A stretch of 64,000 bases of DNA from positions 205,744 through 269,743 of the forward strand of contig NZ_BDOQ01000019.1 of assembly GCF_003112435.1 (NCBI RefSeq), given 5' to 3'. The position numbers and the translations under genes are program-made. Numbering within the stretch: the stretch's first letter is position 1; each line of letters opens with the position of its first letter. Shown piece by piece: positions 47,316-55,000 of this stretch. The notes beneath the pieces are model-generated. The model had not been told where the DNA came from. It did not search any database and saw only the letters and a program-made list of their open reading frames with translations. The DNA comes from Novimethylophilus kurashikiensis (GTDB lineage: Bacteria > Pseudomonadota > Gammaproteobacteria > Burkholderiales > Methylophilaceae).

Positions 47316-48530
47316 TTAGTCGCTTTCGCCAATCTGCGACTTCAGTGCCCGCGCCTTGAGCGCATAGGCGCCGCTGACGACGATCAACTCGCCGGGCTTG
47401 AGTCCGGACTTGATCACGACGCCGGCGTACAGCCTTTCTCCAAGTTCCACGCTGCGCGGCTCGAATCCGTCGGCATTCCGCATGAACACGGACGGAATGC
47501 CCTGCATCAGTACTACCGCATCGGGCGGAACAACAATGGTCTCGATGGCACCGGACGTCGCAATGGCGGCATTGGCGAACATCTCCGGCTTCAGTCGCCC
47601 ATCCGGATTGCGTACTTCGACACGCGCCTTCACGGTACGCGTTTCCTTGTCCACCGTACTGCTGATGTAGGTAAGGCGCCCCTTGAAGGATTCGTTGGGA
47701 TAGGCGGACACCGTCACAACGGCTTCTGTCCCAGGCGCAACCTTGCCCAGGTCCTTTTCAAACAGATCGGCCTCGATCCAGACCACCGACAGGTCGGCGA
47801 CGGTAAACAGCGACTTGTCTGGCTGCGCCAACTCGCCGAGCACCGCCTCCTTTTCGATGATGGTGCCGGAGAACGGGGCCGTCAGTGCGAAACTGGACAC
47901 GGCCGAACTGCTTTCCGCCGGCGCGACACCGAGCATGCGCAACTTGTCCCGCGCGGCCCGCAGAGCAGTTTTGGCTTTCTCGTTTTCCGCCCGTGCGTTC
48001 AGATAGTCTTTTTGCGTGACGATCTGCTCGCTGTAAAGATTATCGATACGCGCAAAATTGGCCTGCGCCAAGCGCGCTTCACTTTCAGCCTGAAGGTAGG
48101 CGGAATGCGCCTCGCCCAGTTCGATGCTGTCGATCTGGGCAAGCGTCTGCCCCTGCTTCACCTGCTGGCCGAGGTTCGCGGTCACCCGGATAATGCGCCC
48201 GGCCACGCGCGGCGCGACATGGGCCAGCCTGTCGCGGTTGGGCTGAATTGTCGCCGTCACGGCAATATGGTCATGTACTTCCTGCTCGGCGACCTCCTCG
48301 ACTTTGATGCCGGCTGCTTCGATCTCGGCGTCGGTCAGCTTCAGCGCCTCGCCTTCGGCGGGTTTGGCTTCGCCTTCCGGTTGCTCCGGCGTTGTTTGCT
48401 CGCTTTTTTTCGTCGTTTGCTCTTGCGTGCTGCCGGCAGATTGCGGCGGCTCAGCCTTGCCGCATCCTGCAATGGTCAATGCCATCAGGGTAATCCATGC
48501 CAGCGGCAGGAATCTGTTCGAAATGCTCAT
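47316..48530 (-). CDS. czcB: RND efflux periplasmic adaptor lipoprotein, CzcB type
   Basis: The 404-residue membrane fusion protein begins with a lipoprotein signal ending in TIAGCGKAEPP (lipobox LTIAGC). A Glu/Gln/Lys-rich linker follows. The lipoyl/barrel-sandwich part is VAPRVAGRIIRVTANLGQQVKQGQTLAQID, then a helical hairpin (about 160-230) and beta-barrel strands to the end (LKPGELIVVSGAYALKARAL). It links the RND pump to the outer-membrane channel. Its start overlaps the czcC stop by 4 bp. Confidence 0.92.
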   Translation of the reverse strand: MSISNRFLPLAWITLMALTIAGCGKAEPPQSAGSTQEQTTKKSEQTTPEQPEGEAKPAEGEALKLTDAEIEAAGIKVEEVAEQEVHDHIAVTATIQPNRDRLAHVAPRVAGRIIRVTANLGQQVKQGQTLAQIDSIELGEAHSAYLQAESEARLAQANFARIDNLYSEQIVTQKDYLNARAENEKAKTALRAARDKLRMLGVAPAESSSAVSSFALTAPFSGTIIEKEAVLGELAQPDKSLFTVADLSVVWIEADLFEKDLGKVAPGTEAVVTVSAYPNESFKGRLTYISSTVDKETRTVKARVEVRNPDGRLKPEMFANAAIATSGAIETIVVPPDAVVLMQGIPSVFMRNADGFEPRSVELGERLYAGVVIKSGLKPGELIVVSGAYALKARALKSQIGESD

Positions 48531-49807
48531 TGTTGTTGCTCCGTCGTTTGTTGGGGCTGGGATTCAAGCAGCGAATCGGATGTGGCGGCCGTCCAACCGG
48601 CGGCCTGTTCCAGATCGACGCGCGTTTGCGCCAGTTCGATCAAGGCGTCGAGCCCGTCGCGGCGACCGTCTATCGACTGGCGGCTAACGACCAGCAAATC
48701 GATCAGGCCGATCTCGCCGGCATTGAAGGCCTTGGTCGCCAAGCGCTGGTTTTCTTCCAGGCTGGGTAAAATGGTTTCGTTGAGGCGCTGAACGCGCTCG
48801 CGCAGGCTTTCCAGCTTGCGCCAGGCTGCGATGACCTGGGCTTTGGCTTCCCGGTCGGCCGCGGTTTTTTCGATTTCGGTCTGGGTCAGGTCCGCCATGG
48901 CGCGGCCGATGCCCGTTGCATTGCGCCGGAAGAGCGGCAGCGGAATCGAGACGCTCAGTCCGGTCAGGTTCTCGCGGGTGCCCGCTGGGCCTTCCTGCCC
49001 TGCACTCAAGCCCAGCGTAACGTCGGGATAGACTGACGCCCGTTCCAGTGCCAGCCGGGTTTGTGCCGCCTGGCTGCGGTGTTCCAGTGCCTGGAGTTGA
49101 GCCCGACTGGCGGTGCTGCTCAGCAGATCGTCCAGCGAATAAGCGGCATGCTGCCGCTGCAGGTCGCCCGCGACCTCCGGTAATTGATCGGGCGGCAATT
49201 GCAACAGGGTGGCCAGATCGGCACGGGCATCGATCAATTGCTCCTTGAAGGCAACAATCTGGTTGTTGGCACGGCCGACCTCGACCGAAGCCAGGTTGCC
49301 TTCGAGTTTGGTGTCCTCCCCGACGCGCACCCGCTTCTGCACGGCTGCCGATGCTTCCTGGATCAGACGGATAGTGTCCGTTTCGATCCCGATGCGCGAC
49401 TGCAGGCCGAGTACGCGGACAAAGCGCTTCTCGACTTCCGCATGCAGTTGACGGCGCGTTTCTTCATAAGTGGCCTTCGCTGCGGCGAGTTCCTGCTGCG
49501 TGGCGGCACGGCGATAGCCTTGTTGCCCGGCCAGCTCGAAGGTTTGCGCAATGCCGATATTCCATTCCCGGGCATTCTGCGATGACGGAATCTGCCGTCG
49601 CACCAGATCGCCTGAAAGTTGGGGGTTGTTCCATAGGACTGCCCGGGCGTCCGTTGCCGCCCCTTCAAAGGCGGCAATATTGGCCTGGGCCGCACGCAGC
49701 GATGGATTGGCCTGTTCGGCCAGTTGCCAAGCCTGCTCCAGGGTCAGTGGTGCGGCCATGGCAGGCAGTACGCAAAACGACAGGAGTACGCCGACAAGAT
49801 GGCGCAT
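48527..49807 (-). CDS. czcC: Outer-membrane efflux channel, CzcC type (TolC superfamily)
   Basis: The 426-residue protein has a signal peptide (MRHLVGVLLSFCVLPAMAAP), then LTLEQAWQLAEQANPSLRAAQANI, the first TolC repeat, and a second repeat beginning near residue 225 (LQALEHRSQAAQTRLALERASVYPDVTLG). ATG 49807 fits the signal peptide better than the longer in-frame start at 49873. It is the second gene of the cluster behind the small CzcI-like protein. Confidence 0.92.
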   Translation of the reverse strand: MRHLVGVLLSFCVLPAMAAPLTLEQAWQLAEQANPSLRAAQANIAAFEGAATDARAVLWNNPQLSGDLVRRQIPSSQNAREWNIGIAQTFELAGQQGYRRAATQQELAAAKATYEETRRQLHAEVEKRFVRVLGLQSRIGIETDTIRLIQEASAAVQKRVRVGEDTKLEGNLASVEVGRANNQIVAFKEQLIDARADLATLLQLPPDQLPEVAGDLQRQHAAYSLDDLLSSTASRAQLQALEHRSQAAQTRLALERASVYPDVTLGLSAGQEGPAGTRENLTGLSVSIPLPLFRRNATGIGRAMADLTQTEIEKTAADREAKAQVIAAWRKLESLRERVQRLNETILPSLEENQRLATKAFNAGEIGLIDLLVVSRQSIDGRRDGLDALIELAQTRVDLEQAAGWTAATSDSLLESQPQQTTEQQQ

Positions 49808-49916
49808 GAATGCCGACGTGCCTCGCACGCCGGCGATATCAGTGGGGTCAAACAATTTGAAGCTCCTTCTCAAACGCGCAGGGCTAAGCCTGCGCGATAA
49901 CGCAACCGAAAAAAGG

Positions 49917-50264
49917 TCAGGTCAGAGAAGGATGGCGGGGTGGGTGGTAGATGCTTTCCGGGGTGAACGAGACTGCGGCTTCGTCCATATTGGGGATCGG
50001 TGTCGTAGAGTTGAGTATTCGGGCGGTCGAGAAATGATCCGAGATCTGCCCAAGCAGGTGGCTCAAGGCATGGCAGCAATGATGCCCGGCAAGACCGCAA
50101 TCATGCGATCCAGATTGCGCCGGAGCAGTTTTCTGAAAGACAAAGGAAGAATTCTCGGATTGCTCGTGAGCCGCCTCAACGCCAAGACTGAACGCCCAGC
50201 ACTGTACGTTTGCCGTAAAGACAAGAATCAGCAGCAAGGCAATGCGGCGGACAAAACGACTCAT
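49917..50264 (-). CDS. czcI: CzcI-like small periplasmic protein, first gene of the efflux cluster
   Basis: The 115-residue protein has a signal peptide (RRIALLLILVFTANVQCWA). A short mature part follows, with a His/Cys cluster CGLAGHHCCHALSH that could hold a metal, and a Pro-rich end. Position before czcCBA and size match CzcI, a regulator or buffer of the Czc system whose mechanism is not settled. ATG 50264 gives a standard signal peptide. Confidence 0.7.
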   Translation of the reverse strand: MSRFVRRIALLLILVFTANVQCWAFSLGVEAAHEQSENSSFVFQKTAPAQSGSHDCGLAGHHCCHALSHLLGQISDHFSTARILNSTTPIPNMDEAAVSFTPESIYHPPRHPSLT

Positions 50265-50431
50265 GGCGTCGAGTTTACCCAAGAAAGTACGGGCAGGCAA
50301 TTTTCGTGAAATGCCCATAAGTTGCATGAACATTCAGGCCCCACCGAACACGATTGCTCGCCAGACAATTTGGTGAGTAGTTCAGTCATGGTTATTTGAG
50401 CGATATAGCTCGAAATTAGGTGATCAATTTA

Positions 50432-50716
50432 ATGAAACTGGGCGATCTGATGGCACATGGTAGAGAAGAAGAGATGAACATTGATGGAGTATTACTAGCA
50501 GATGTCCGACCACTTACTCTACAAGAAGCTACCACCACTGATTGGGAGAAGAAATGTAGTGTTGATTATGCTGAGCGTGCACTTCATGATGTGAAATCGC
50601 TAGCGATTCAGATATCTACAGCAATGGGACGTCAGATATACGGGAATAACCCATTTGGAGCACCTTCTCATGGCAGGTATTCTGCCCAAGACTTGGGCAA
50701 TGAGGCGGGAGTTTAA
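50432..50716 (+). CDS. Small hypothetical protein, doubtful
   Basis: An open frame of 94 residues (MKLGDLMAHGREEEMN...) with charged helices and no recognisable domain. No strong ribosome site. It lies between the efflux cluster and the cassette region on the opposite strand to both. It may be a real orphan gene or chance. Confidence 0.3.
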   Translation: MKLGDLMAHGREEEMNIDGVLLADVRPLTLQEATTTDWEKKCSVDYAERALHDVKSLAIQISTAMGRQIYGNNPFGAPSHGRYSAQDLGNEAGV

Positions 50717-50795
50717 AGGTCCGAACTACACGGGAAACTGAAAGCAGAATCCAAATGTATATAGGCTTGCTGCCACTTATGATCAAAACGAGTGG

Positions 50796-51509
50796 CTAGA
50801 AGGCAAAGCCAACTAACTCTCCTATCAAAGCAGTGTGGCATCCATGCAATGTTTCAGCAACCTCGTGGAGTCTTGAAACTAGCTCTATTGATGACTCATT
50901 GTCATGAACGAAGACACGCTGCACTTCATCAAGTGCGCTCACCACAACCATAGTTTTCAGTGGCTTTTTCTTCAACCCTGCATGCGCAATAACTTCTTCC
51001 ATCGTTGTCTGTTTTGCAGAAGACTTTTCTTTGTCTCGATCACCAGCTTTTGTAACAGGATATCTAAAATAAGTGCTAGATGAATCTATTTCATGAACGT
51101 TTTCAATAAGAGAGTCAAAGCCTTCAGGAAAACTCCAATCTGTCCTTGTATTTTCTGCCAAATATTCCTGATTATCTGATAGCAGGAACTTTAGGTAGTT
51201 GTAGAGAGGGCTGATTCTGTGCTCGTTGTACATTGGTTTCCACAAACCTTCGACCAGTACATATGGTTCTCCGTGATATGGATTCTTCCCATAGGGAACT
51301 CGTAGGTGTCTGTGAAAAATGATAATCGATGCTTTCAGGTACAACTCAATTGCATGACGATAAAGGTAACTAATAGGTAGATGCCCGTGAAACGGAGAGA
51401 TGCCACCTTCGGCGGTGCGCAGAATGTCTGCCGCTTCTCGAAACGAGTCGGCAACTGCACCAAATCCATTATCTAAATGTTTATCAAGAGGGGTAAACAG
51501 GCTAAACAT
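50796..51509 (-). CDS. Hypothetical helical protein, possibly HEPN-related, last gene of the array
   Basis: The 237-residue protein has the N-terminal helix pattern HLPISYLYRHAIELYLKASIIIFH, similar to the helix of HEPN proteins that carries H-x5-LKA. No clear R-x4-6-H motif is present. No attC is visible at its 3' end (50.76-50.80 kb). It is either the last, truncated cassette or DNA outside the array. Unknown function. Confidence 0.55.
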   Translation of the reverse strand: MFSLFTPLDKHLDNGFGAVADSFREAADILRTAEGGISPFHGHLPISYLYRHAIELYLKASIIIFHRHLRVPYGKNPYHGEPYVLVEGLWKPMYNEHRISPLYNYLKFLLSDNQEYLAENTRTDWSFPEGFDSLIENVHEIDSSSTYFRYPVTKAGDRDKEKSSAKQTTMEEVIAHAGLKKKPLKTMVVVSALDEVQRVFVHDNESSIELVSRLHEVAETLHGCHTALIGELVGFAF

Positions 51510-51619
51510 TTCACGGAGTTCCAGCAGTTTTTATAAGACCGATCGAATAAGGGGGGCGGATATCCACTCTTTGTTGGAAAGTATGTAGTCAATCATTACT
51601 GATGTCTGCCAGAAAGAGC

Positions 51620-51686
51620 GCTACGTTTGAATTCACCGGCCTTGCGCGGTTTTATGCGCAAGGTGCGATGGAATAAGAGCTTATAC
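51620..51686 (-). repeat. Degenerate attC-like site after the 51688 gene
   Basis: On the minus strand the spacer has paired segments CTTGCGCATAAAACCGCGCAAGG and the TTCAAACGTAGCGC end, which keeps the TTYRAACG part of attC, but the core is GTAGCGC rather than GTTRRRY. It starts directly at the gene stop, like the other attC sites here. Confidence 0.45.
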
Positions 51687-51687
51687 C

Positions 51688-52446
51688 TCAATCGATTTTT
51701 ACATAGAGATTTGAGTTTACTTCCGGCAATATGGGCTCCGAAGTGCCTGTTGAAACACCTATCAGATAAATGATTCTTGGCCCACCGTGACGCAGAGCAT
51801 TGTTCTTCACGGCTTGAACTTTAGCCGGATCAAGTTCTAAGTCGAAGCCCCTAAAGTAGCGGCCGACAAGTTGATACGATAAAGGCACGCCAAACTTATG
51901 TAGTTCGGTTGAGAACTTACCTTGCTGTACTGCTATTCCAGCAGGAAGGCATACACAGTGGGTGAACGGTTGAATAATTCCATAGCGCCGACGGTAATAG
52001 TGGTCTTCGAATTGAACAGACCAATTGTCCATGCATGACGATACATTGTCGTAGTCGTAGAGCATGAGACGAGCGGACGGTACGTTTGAAATAATTCGTT
52101 TGAGTTGACTAGATTTGGTAGCGGAAAAGGTATTTTTTCCAATGTCACGCTTCTTTGCTTCTAGTAATCCAACTCCTTCCAGCGTTTCGCCTGCCCAGGT
52201 TGTTAGGCGGACGATTACGCCAATATCACCATAGGTTACTTCTTCAGGAAGCCGCAGTTTTCGAACGTCCCAAAGAATCTTGAATGGTCGATCAAGGCCC
52301 TCAAGCGACACCGCTCTGTGACGGGCGAAAAGATTTTCTGTGAGCGTAAAAGATATGTGATTTTCATCCCAAGAATATGGGTAGCATGTCCGTATCGAAT
52401 CTCTAATTGAAATTTCTAGTTCGTGAAAGAACTCAGCGTAATCCAT
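51688..52446 (-). CDS. Cassette gene: predicted PD-(D/E)XK-like protein, 252 aa
   Basis: The protein has DIGVIVRLTTWAGETLEGVGLLEAKKRD: an Asp, a strand, then E-A-K, the DxnExK arrangement of restriction-like nuclease folds. The N-terminal third is helical with WDENHISFTLTENLF. The C-terminus ends in strands (RIIYLIGVSTGTSEP). No family is named with certainty. The gene lies between two attC sites on the minus strand. A nuclease effector is a reasonable but unproven reading. Confidence 0.6.
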   Translation of the reverse strand: MDYAEFFHELEISIRDSIRTCYPYSWDENHISFTLTENLFARHRAVSLEGLDRPFKILWDVRKLRLPEEVTYGDIGVIVRLTTWAGETLEGVGLLEAKKRDIGKNTFSATKSSQLKRIISNVPSARLMLYDYDNVSSCMDNWSVQFEDHYYRRRYGIIQPFTHCVCLPAGIAVQQGKFSTELHKFGVPLSYQLVGRYFRGFDLELDPAKVQAVKNNALRHGGPRIIYLIGVSTGTSEPILPEVNSNLYVKID

Positions 52447-52463
52447 TGGGTGATTTCCTTTGA

Positions 52464-52524
52464 GATCTAACGTCTGACATAAGGGTAGCGCTTTAACGCG
52501 TCCCGCTTGATGGATTGGGTGCGC
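52464..52524 (-). repeat. attC site
   Basis: Minus strand: CGCACCC, CATCAAGCGGGACGCGTT, AAAGCGCTACCC, TTATGTCAGAC, GTTAGAT. The inner arms pair imperfectly, AAGCGGGA is opposite the CTTATGTCAG side, and the last seven bases fit the core GTTRRRY. It follows the 52529 gene. Confidence 0.8.
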
Positions 52525-52528
52525 ATTT

Positions 52529-53026
52529 TCACGGTAGCCCTACAATTGAAAGTGCATTCATGAGTGTGGCATTGGCATGAGTGAAGTTGCTCAACTGCCC
52601 CTGAATTCCATATGCCCACTTTGCGCCGTGAAAAAGGTTGTTGCGAAGCCGATAGACAACAATAAGAAGCGCGGCAACGCAATCTGCTGGGTTGGTGTTT
52701 TCGCCCTTTAGTACAGCGTAAATTAAGTCTCGGCAATCATTTGGCCGAAGATTTAGGCCGTGCAAGTAGTCGGTTTCCACACCGTTTGCGTAATACCGTT
52801 GTTGAAAGTACTGAAGGCTTTCAGAAAACGGTTCGGTAGCGAGACGGTCTTGCGCTAACCACTTATGAGTAAGTGCGAGAATTGCGTGGGAAGAACCGCG
52901 TGTTGAGAGGGCGCGAGCCTCGAAGAAGCTCCACAGCAGTGCAAAGTGGGTAATAGCATCGCGCTCTTGCTGCGATAACACATCGAAGCCAGGAGCATTT
53001 TGCTCGAGCCACAGTATTGGATTCAT
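52529..53026 (-). CDS. Cassette gene: HEPN-like protein
   Basis: The 165-residue helical protein starts MNPILWLEQNAPGF. Its C-terminal third has the motif YRLRNNLFHGAKW. R-x-N-N-x-x-H is the R-x4-6-H catalytic pattern of HEPN ribonucleases. ATG 53026 lies only a few bases after the GTTGGGC core of the preceding attC, so no room is left for a separate ribosome site inside the cassette. A longer TTG start at 53035 would begin inside attC. It is flanked by two attC sites. Confidence 0.7.
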   Translation of the reverse strand: MNPILWLEQNAPGFDVLSQQERDAITHFALLWSFFEARALSTRGSSHAILALTHKWLAQDRLATEPFSESLQYFQQRYYANGVETDYLHGLNLRPNDCRDLIYAVLKGENTNPADCVAALLIVVYRLRNNLFHGAKWAYGIQGQLSNFTHANATLMNALSIVGLP

Positions 53027-53029
53027 GTC

Positions 53030-53098
53030 GCCCAACGTTTGAAATCACCGGCGCTGACGGCTTTATCGCGCAGCGACGGGTGGATTGAAGGGTTGGGC
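53030..53098 (-). repeat. attC site, best-preserved symmetry
   Basis: Minus strand begins GCCCAACCC and ends CGTTGGGC, an exact complementary pair of outer boxes. The inner arms CAATCCACCCGTCGCTGCGC and GCGCCGGTGATTTCAAACG also pair in part. It follows the 53111 gene. Confidence 0.85.
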
Positions 53099-53110
53099 GT
53101 CATATTGTTT

Positions 53111-53767
53111 CTACAGGTCGGCGACAATAGACTCAACACCTGCGACCATTGCAGCTGCATCTTGTGCTGTATATTGAGTCCAATCTCCATGGGCGGCCTT
53201 GTTTCCAATCTCGGCCCATGCTGTGATTTGTTTCTGTTTGGCCATGTTGTATGCGCCCGCCTTGGATAGCTCGGCGTTCATGCGATCAAGCTTGCCTTCA
53301 GTTACGTCAAACTTGCTTGCCAAGTCCTTGAGCGCTGACTCAAGGGAAACTCTGGCTAGGATGCAAGCTGGGTCTTTATATCCCGAGGCCAGCAACTCTT
53401 TAGCTTGAGAAAGCGCGTCTGAAAGTACCTCCGCCTTTGCGAGAGTGCGAATGTGAAACAGGTAACCGCCTTCATAATCTTCACGGGCTGCACGAAAGAT
53501 GCCGTAGCTGTCTGAAAAGTGGGACTCCCACCCCTCAAACTTTGAGTAGTGCTCCGAGAAATTCTTGTAGTGAACGCTGGACTCCCCAAACGTACGATGG
53601 AGAAGATTTAGGACATTTGTCGCCCATTCCTTATAGCGGTCAGATGGAACCTTGTAGTACGGCTTACCTTCGGTTGATACGAATTCAACAGCTTTTGCTG
53701 CAAGCACAGCCTCGGCCTTTGTATTGAGTTCGCCAAAACGTCGAAGGACTATTGGATCAAGAGGCAT
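53111..53767 (-). CDS. Cassette gene: DUF4145/HEPN-like protein
   Basis: The 218-residue helical protein has CILARVSLESALKDLASKF and GNKAAHGDWTQYTAQDAAAMV, matching the DUF4145-type C-terminal helices with N-K-A-A-H in place of R-N-x-x-x-H. DUF4145 is common in defence-associated proteins, but the Arg of the HEPN motif is not clear here, so it may be a sensor or inactive. The start is 35 bp after the GTTGGGC end of repeat copy 2, so this is the first cassette gene behind it. Confidence 0.7.
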   Translation of the reverse strand: MPLDPIVLRRFGELNTKAEAVLAAKAVEFVSTEGKPYYKVPSDRYKEWATNVLNLLHRTFGESSVHYKNFSEHYSKFEGWESHFSDSYGIFRAAREDYEGGYLFHIRTLAKAEVLSDALSQAKELLASGYKDPACILARVSLESALKDLASKFDVTEGKLDRMNAELSKAGAYNMAKQKQITAWAEIGNKAAHGDWTQYTAQDAAAMVAGVESIVADL

Positions 53768-53795
53768 AAGGTGATTCCGAAAAGTAGTTCATGAC

Positions 53796-54134
53796 GCCCA
53801 ACAGTTATTGCACGGACCGGTTCGTCCGCATAACGATAAGGAAAGGATTGTGGATAGCATCTGACTTTTCCTTTTATTTCTTGAGGTTAGCTGAAGCTCT
53901 GTCCGCATAATAATAATTAGTAAATCCGGACGCAATCGTATCAAGCTCAACCCTATTCAACTTGATAGGGCTAGGGTAATTACGGTTCTTTTTACTCCCT
54001 TTTTTGTTCCATTTGGAACATTTCTGCTCTCTACCGGCTGCAACCAATTAAGAAAGGATGGAGATGCTGGTTGAGGTAGTCCTGAACCTGACCCAAAATT
54101 ATTTACTCCTGAAGCCAAGCAGCCATATTGCAGC
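53796..54134 (-). repeat. attI-like island repeat, copy 2
   Basis: On the minus strand it reads GCTGCAATATGGCTGCTTGG, then CAGGAGTAAATAATTTT, CAGGACTACCTCAA, a TGTTCCAAATGGAACA palindrome (54005-54020), GTAATTACC, CCTATCAAG, GATTGCGTCCGGATTT, TAATTATTATTATGCGGACA, GAGCTTCAGCTAAC, GGACGAACCGGTCCG and the core GTTGGGC. It matches copy 3 over about 340 bases with indels and copy 1 over the inner about 190. No gene is inside. GTCCGG and GCGGAC, and CGGAC and GGTCCG, can form hairpins. Confidence 0.75.
54005..54020. promoter_or_regulatory. Operator-like palindrome inside repeat copy 2
   Basis: TGTTCCATTTGGAACA is a perfect dyad apart from the central bases. It is conserved at 55916-55931 in copy 3. 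A regulator-binding site is likely; the regulator is unknown. Confidence 0.5.
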
Positions 54135-54172
54135 TAGTTGTTCTGGAGTTCTGCTTCCGACCCAAAGCGGAC

Positions 54173-54231
54173 GATCAACGTTTGAATTAAGGGGCTGGCG
54201 TTAGCCAGTCCCGCTTGAATGATGGGTAAGA
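54173..54231 (-). repeat. attC site
   Basis: Minus strand starts CTTACCC, continues ATCATTCAAGCGGGACTGGC, TAACGCCAGCCCC, TTAATTCAAAC and ends GTTGATC. The central GACTGGC and GCCAGCC arms pair well. It follows the 54234 gene. Confidence 0.8.
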
Positions 54232-54233
54232 GT

Positions 54234-54485
54234 TTAATTGCATGATGGTATGAAGTATTTACCTTTATTAGTTATTGTTTTTGCCCTTTCTAAAAGAGCC
54301 GAGTTTTGAGTTTCTAGTGATTTTTCTAACCTAGCACCATTCCTTAAAGAGTCTTGAAGGTGCAGAAGCCCTAGCGACTGCTCCATGCGCACATATTCAA
54401 GAGCCTCTTTGTTACATCCTTCAATTAGCAGTTGCTCCAAACTATCATAAGACTTAATTCTGTGAAGTTCGTTAAATGCCTCCAT
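54234..54485 (-). CDS. Cassette gene: small helical hypothetical protein
   Basis: The 83-residue protein is predicted almost all helix (RIKSYDSLEQLLIEGCNKEAL, LGLLHLQDSLRNGARLEKSL). No family recognised. It lies 3 bp after the 38-residue membrane peptide gene and directly before an attC, so the two form one two-gene cassette. Confidence 0.55.
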   Translation of the reverse strand: MEAFNELHRIKSYDSLEQLLIEGCNKEALEYVRMEQSLGLLHLQDSLRNGARLEKSLETQNSALLERAKTITNKGKYFIPSCN

Positions 54486-54488
54486 GTC

Positions 54489-54605
54489 TTACCATGCTGA
54501 AATAAAGGCAGTTCGTGTATTTTTTGTTGCGAAATAACCCGTAACTAGGAACGTGGCAAATACGGCTAACACAACAATCAGAGCAAGCTTGATTTGTTTC
54601 TTCAC
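54489..54605 (-). CDS. Cassette gene: 38-residue single-span membrane peptide
   Basis: GTG start (or a codon nearby), KKQIKLALIVVLAVFATFL, then a Tyr/Phe and a short polar tail ending FISAW. One membrane helix with a basic N-terminus. Tiny hydrophobic peptides of this kind can be toxins or membrane-protein partners; here that is only a possibility. It begins about 7 bases after the core of the next attC and ends 3 bp before the 54485 gene. Confidence 0.45.
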   Translation of the reverse strand: MKKQIKLALIVVLAVFATFLVTGYFATKNTRTAFISAW

Positions 54606-54611
54606 GGTGAA

Positions 54612-54677
54612 CTCTAACGTTTGAGATAAGGAGCGCAGCGCTCCAGCGCAGCGCCCGACTTGATGGATGGGTTAGAG
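54612..54677 (-). repeat. attC site
   Basis: Minus strand: CTCTAACCC, ATCCATCAAGTCGGGCGCTG, CGCTGGAGCGCTGCGC, TCCTTATCTCAAAC, GTTAGAG. The outer boxes CTCTAAC and GTTAGAG are exact complements. It follows the 54679 gene. Confidence 0.88.
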
Positions 54678-54678
54678 G

Positions 54679-54924
54679 TCATTGGTCGCATTCTGGATTA
54701 AACACGACAAAGTGAGGTGCGCCAGTGAAATATCGGTCTTTATCGGATAGATGTTCATGCTCCCATGATTTCCCACAAGTCTCTATCCTGCTTGCACAGT
54801 TTTCGAGGAACTGGGCAATACGACGCAATTCTTCAGGGGTGGCGATGAGAGTGATTTCCGCCAACTCGGCCGGAACAATTTCTTCGATATCAAGACCTTC
54901 GTCAGCGTAGCCGTGGATTTTCAC
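54679..54924 (-). CDS. Cassette gene: Imm32-like small protein
   Basis: The 81-residue protein from GTG 54924 reads VKIHGYADEGLDIEEIVPAE, then LAEITLIATPEELRRIAQFL and ENCASRIET, with a C-terminal FVVFNP. This resembles Imm32-type immunity proteins (a strand, then TPEELRxIAxFL). A longer frame upstream passes through the attC, so the shorter start is used. Immunity-like and antitoxin-like genes are usual integron cargo. The family call is from memory of its motif. Confidence 0.6.
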   Translation of the reverse strand: MKIHGYADEGLDIEEIVPAELAEITLIATPEELRRIAQFLENCASRIETCGKSWEHEHLSDKDRYFTGAPHFVVFNPECDQ

Positions 54925-54930
54925 AGTGAC

Positions 54931-54988
54931 CTCTAACGTTTGACATAAGGAGCGCGCTTTAGTGCGTCCCGCTTGATGGATGGGTGAG
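54931..54988 (-). repeat. attC site
   Basis: Minus strand: CTCACCC, ATCCATCAAGCGGGACGCAC, TAAAGCGCGCTCC, TTATGTCAAAC, GTTAGAG. The pairing GGGACGC/GCGCTCC and AAGCGG/CCTTATG is of the usual attC kind. It follows the 55001 gene. Confidence 0.88.
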
Positions 54989-55000
54989 CCACAAAATCTC

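Noticed and set aside
53796..53900. Reading the end of repeat copy 2 (AGCTAAC to GTTGGGC) as a long attC site
   Set aside because: The outer boxes are not complementary and the inner parts do not pair as L' and L'' should. The same block is found three times with genes behind it, so an attI-like end fits better.
54005..54020. LexA box in the repeat
   Set aside because: TGTTCC-N4-GGAACA does not match the CTGT-N8-ACAG type expected in betaproteobacteria. It is kept only as an unknown operator.
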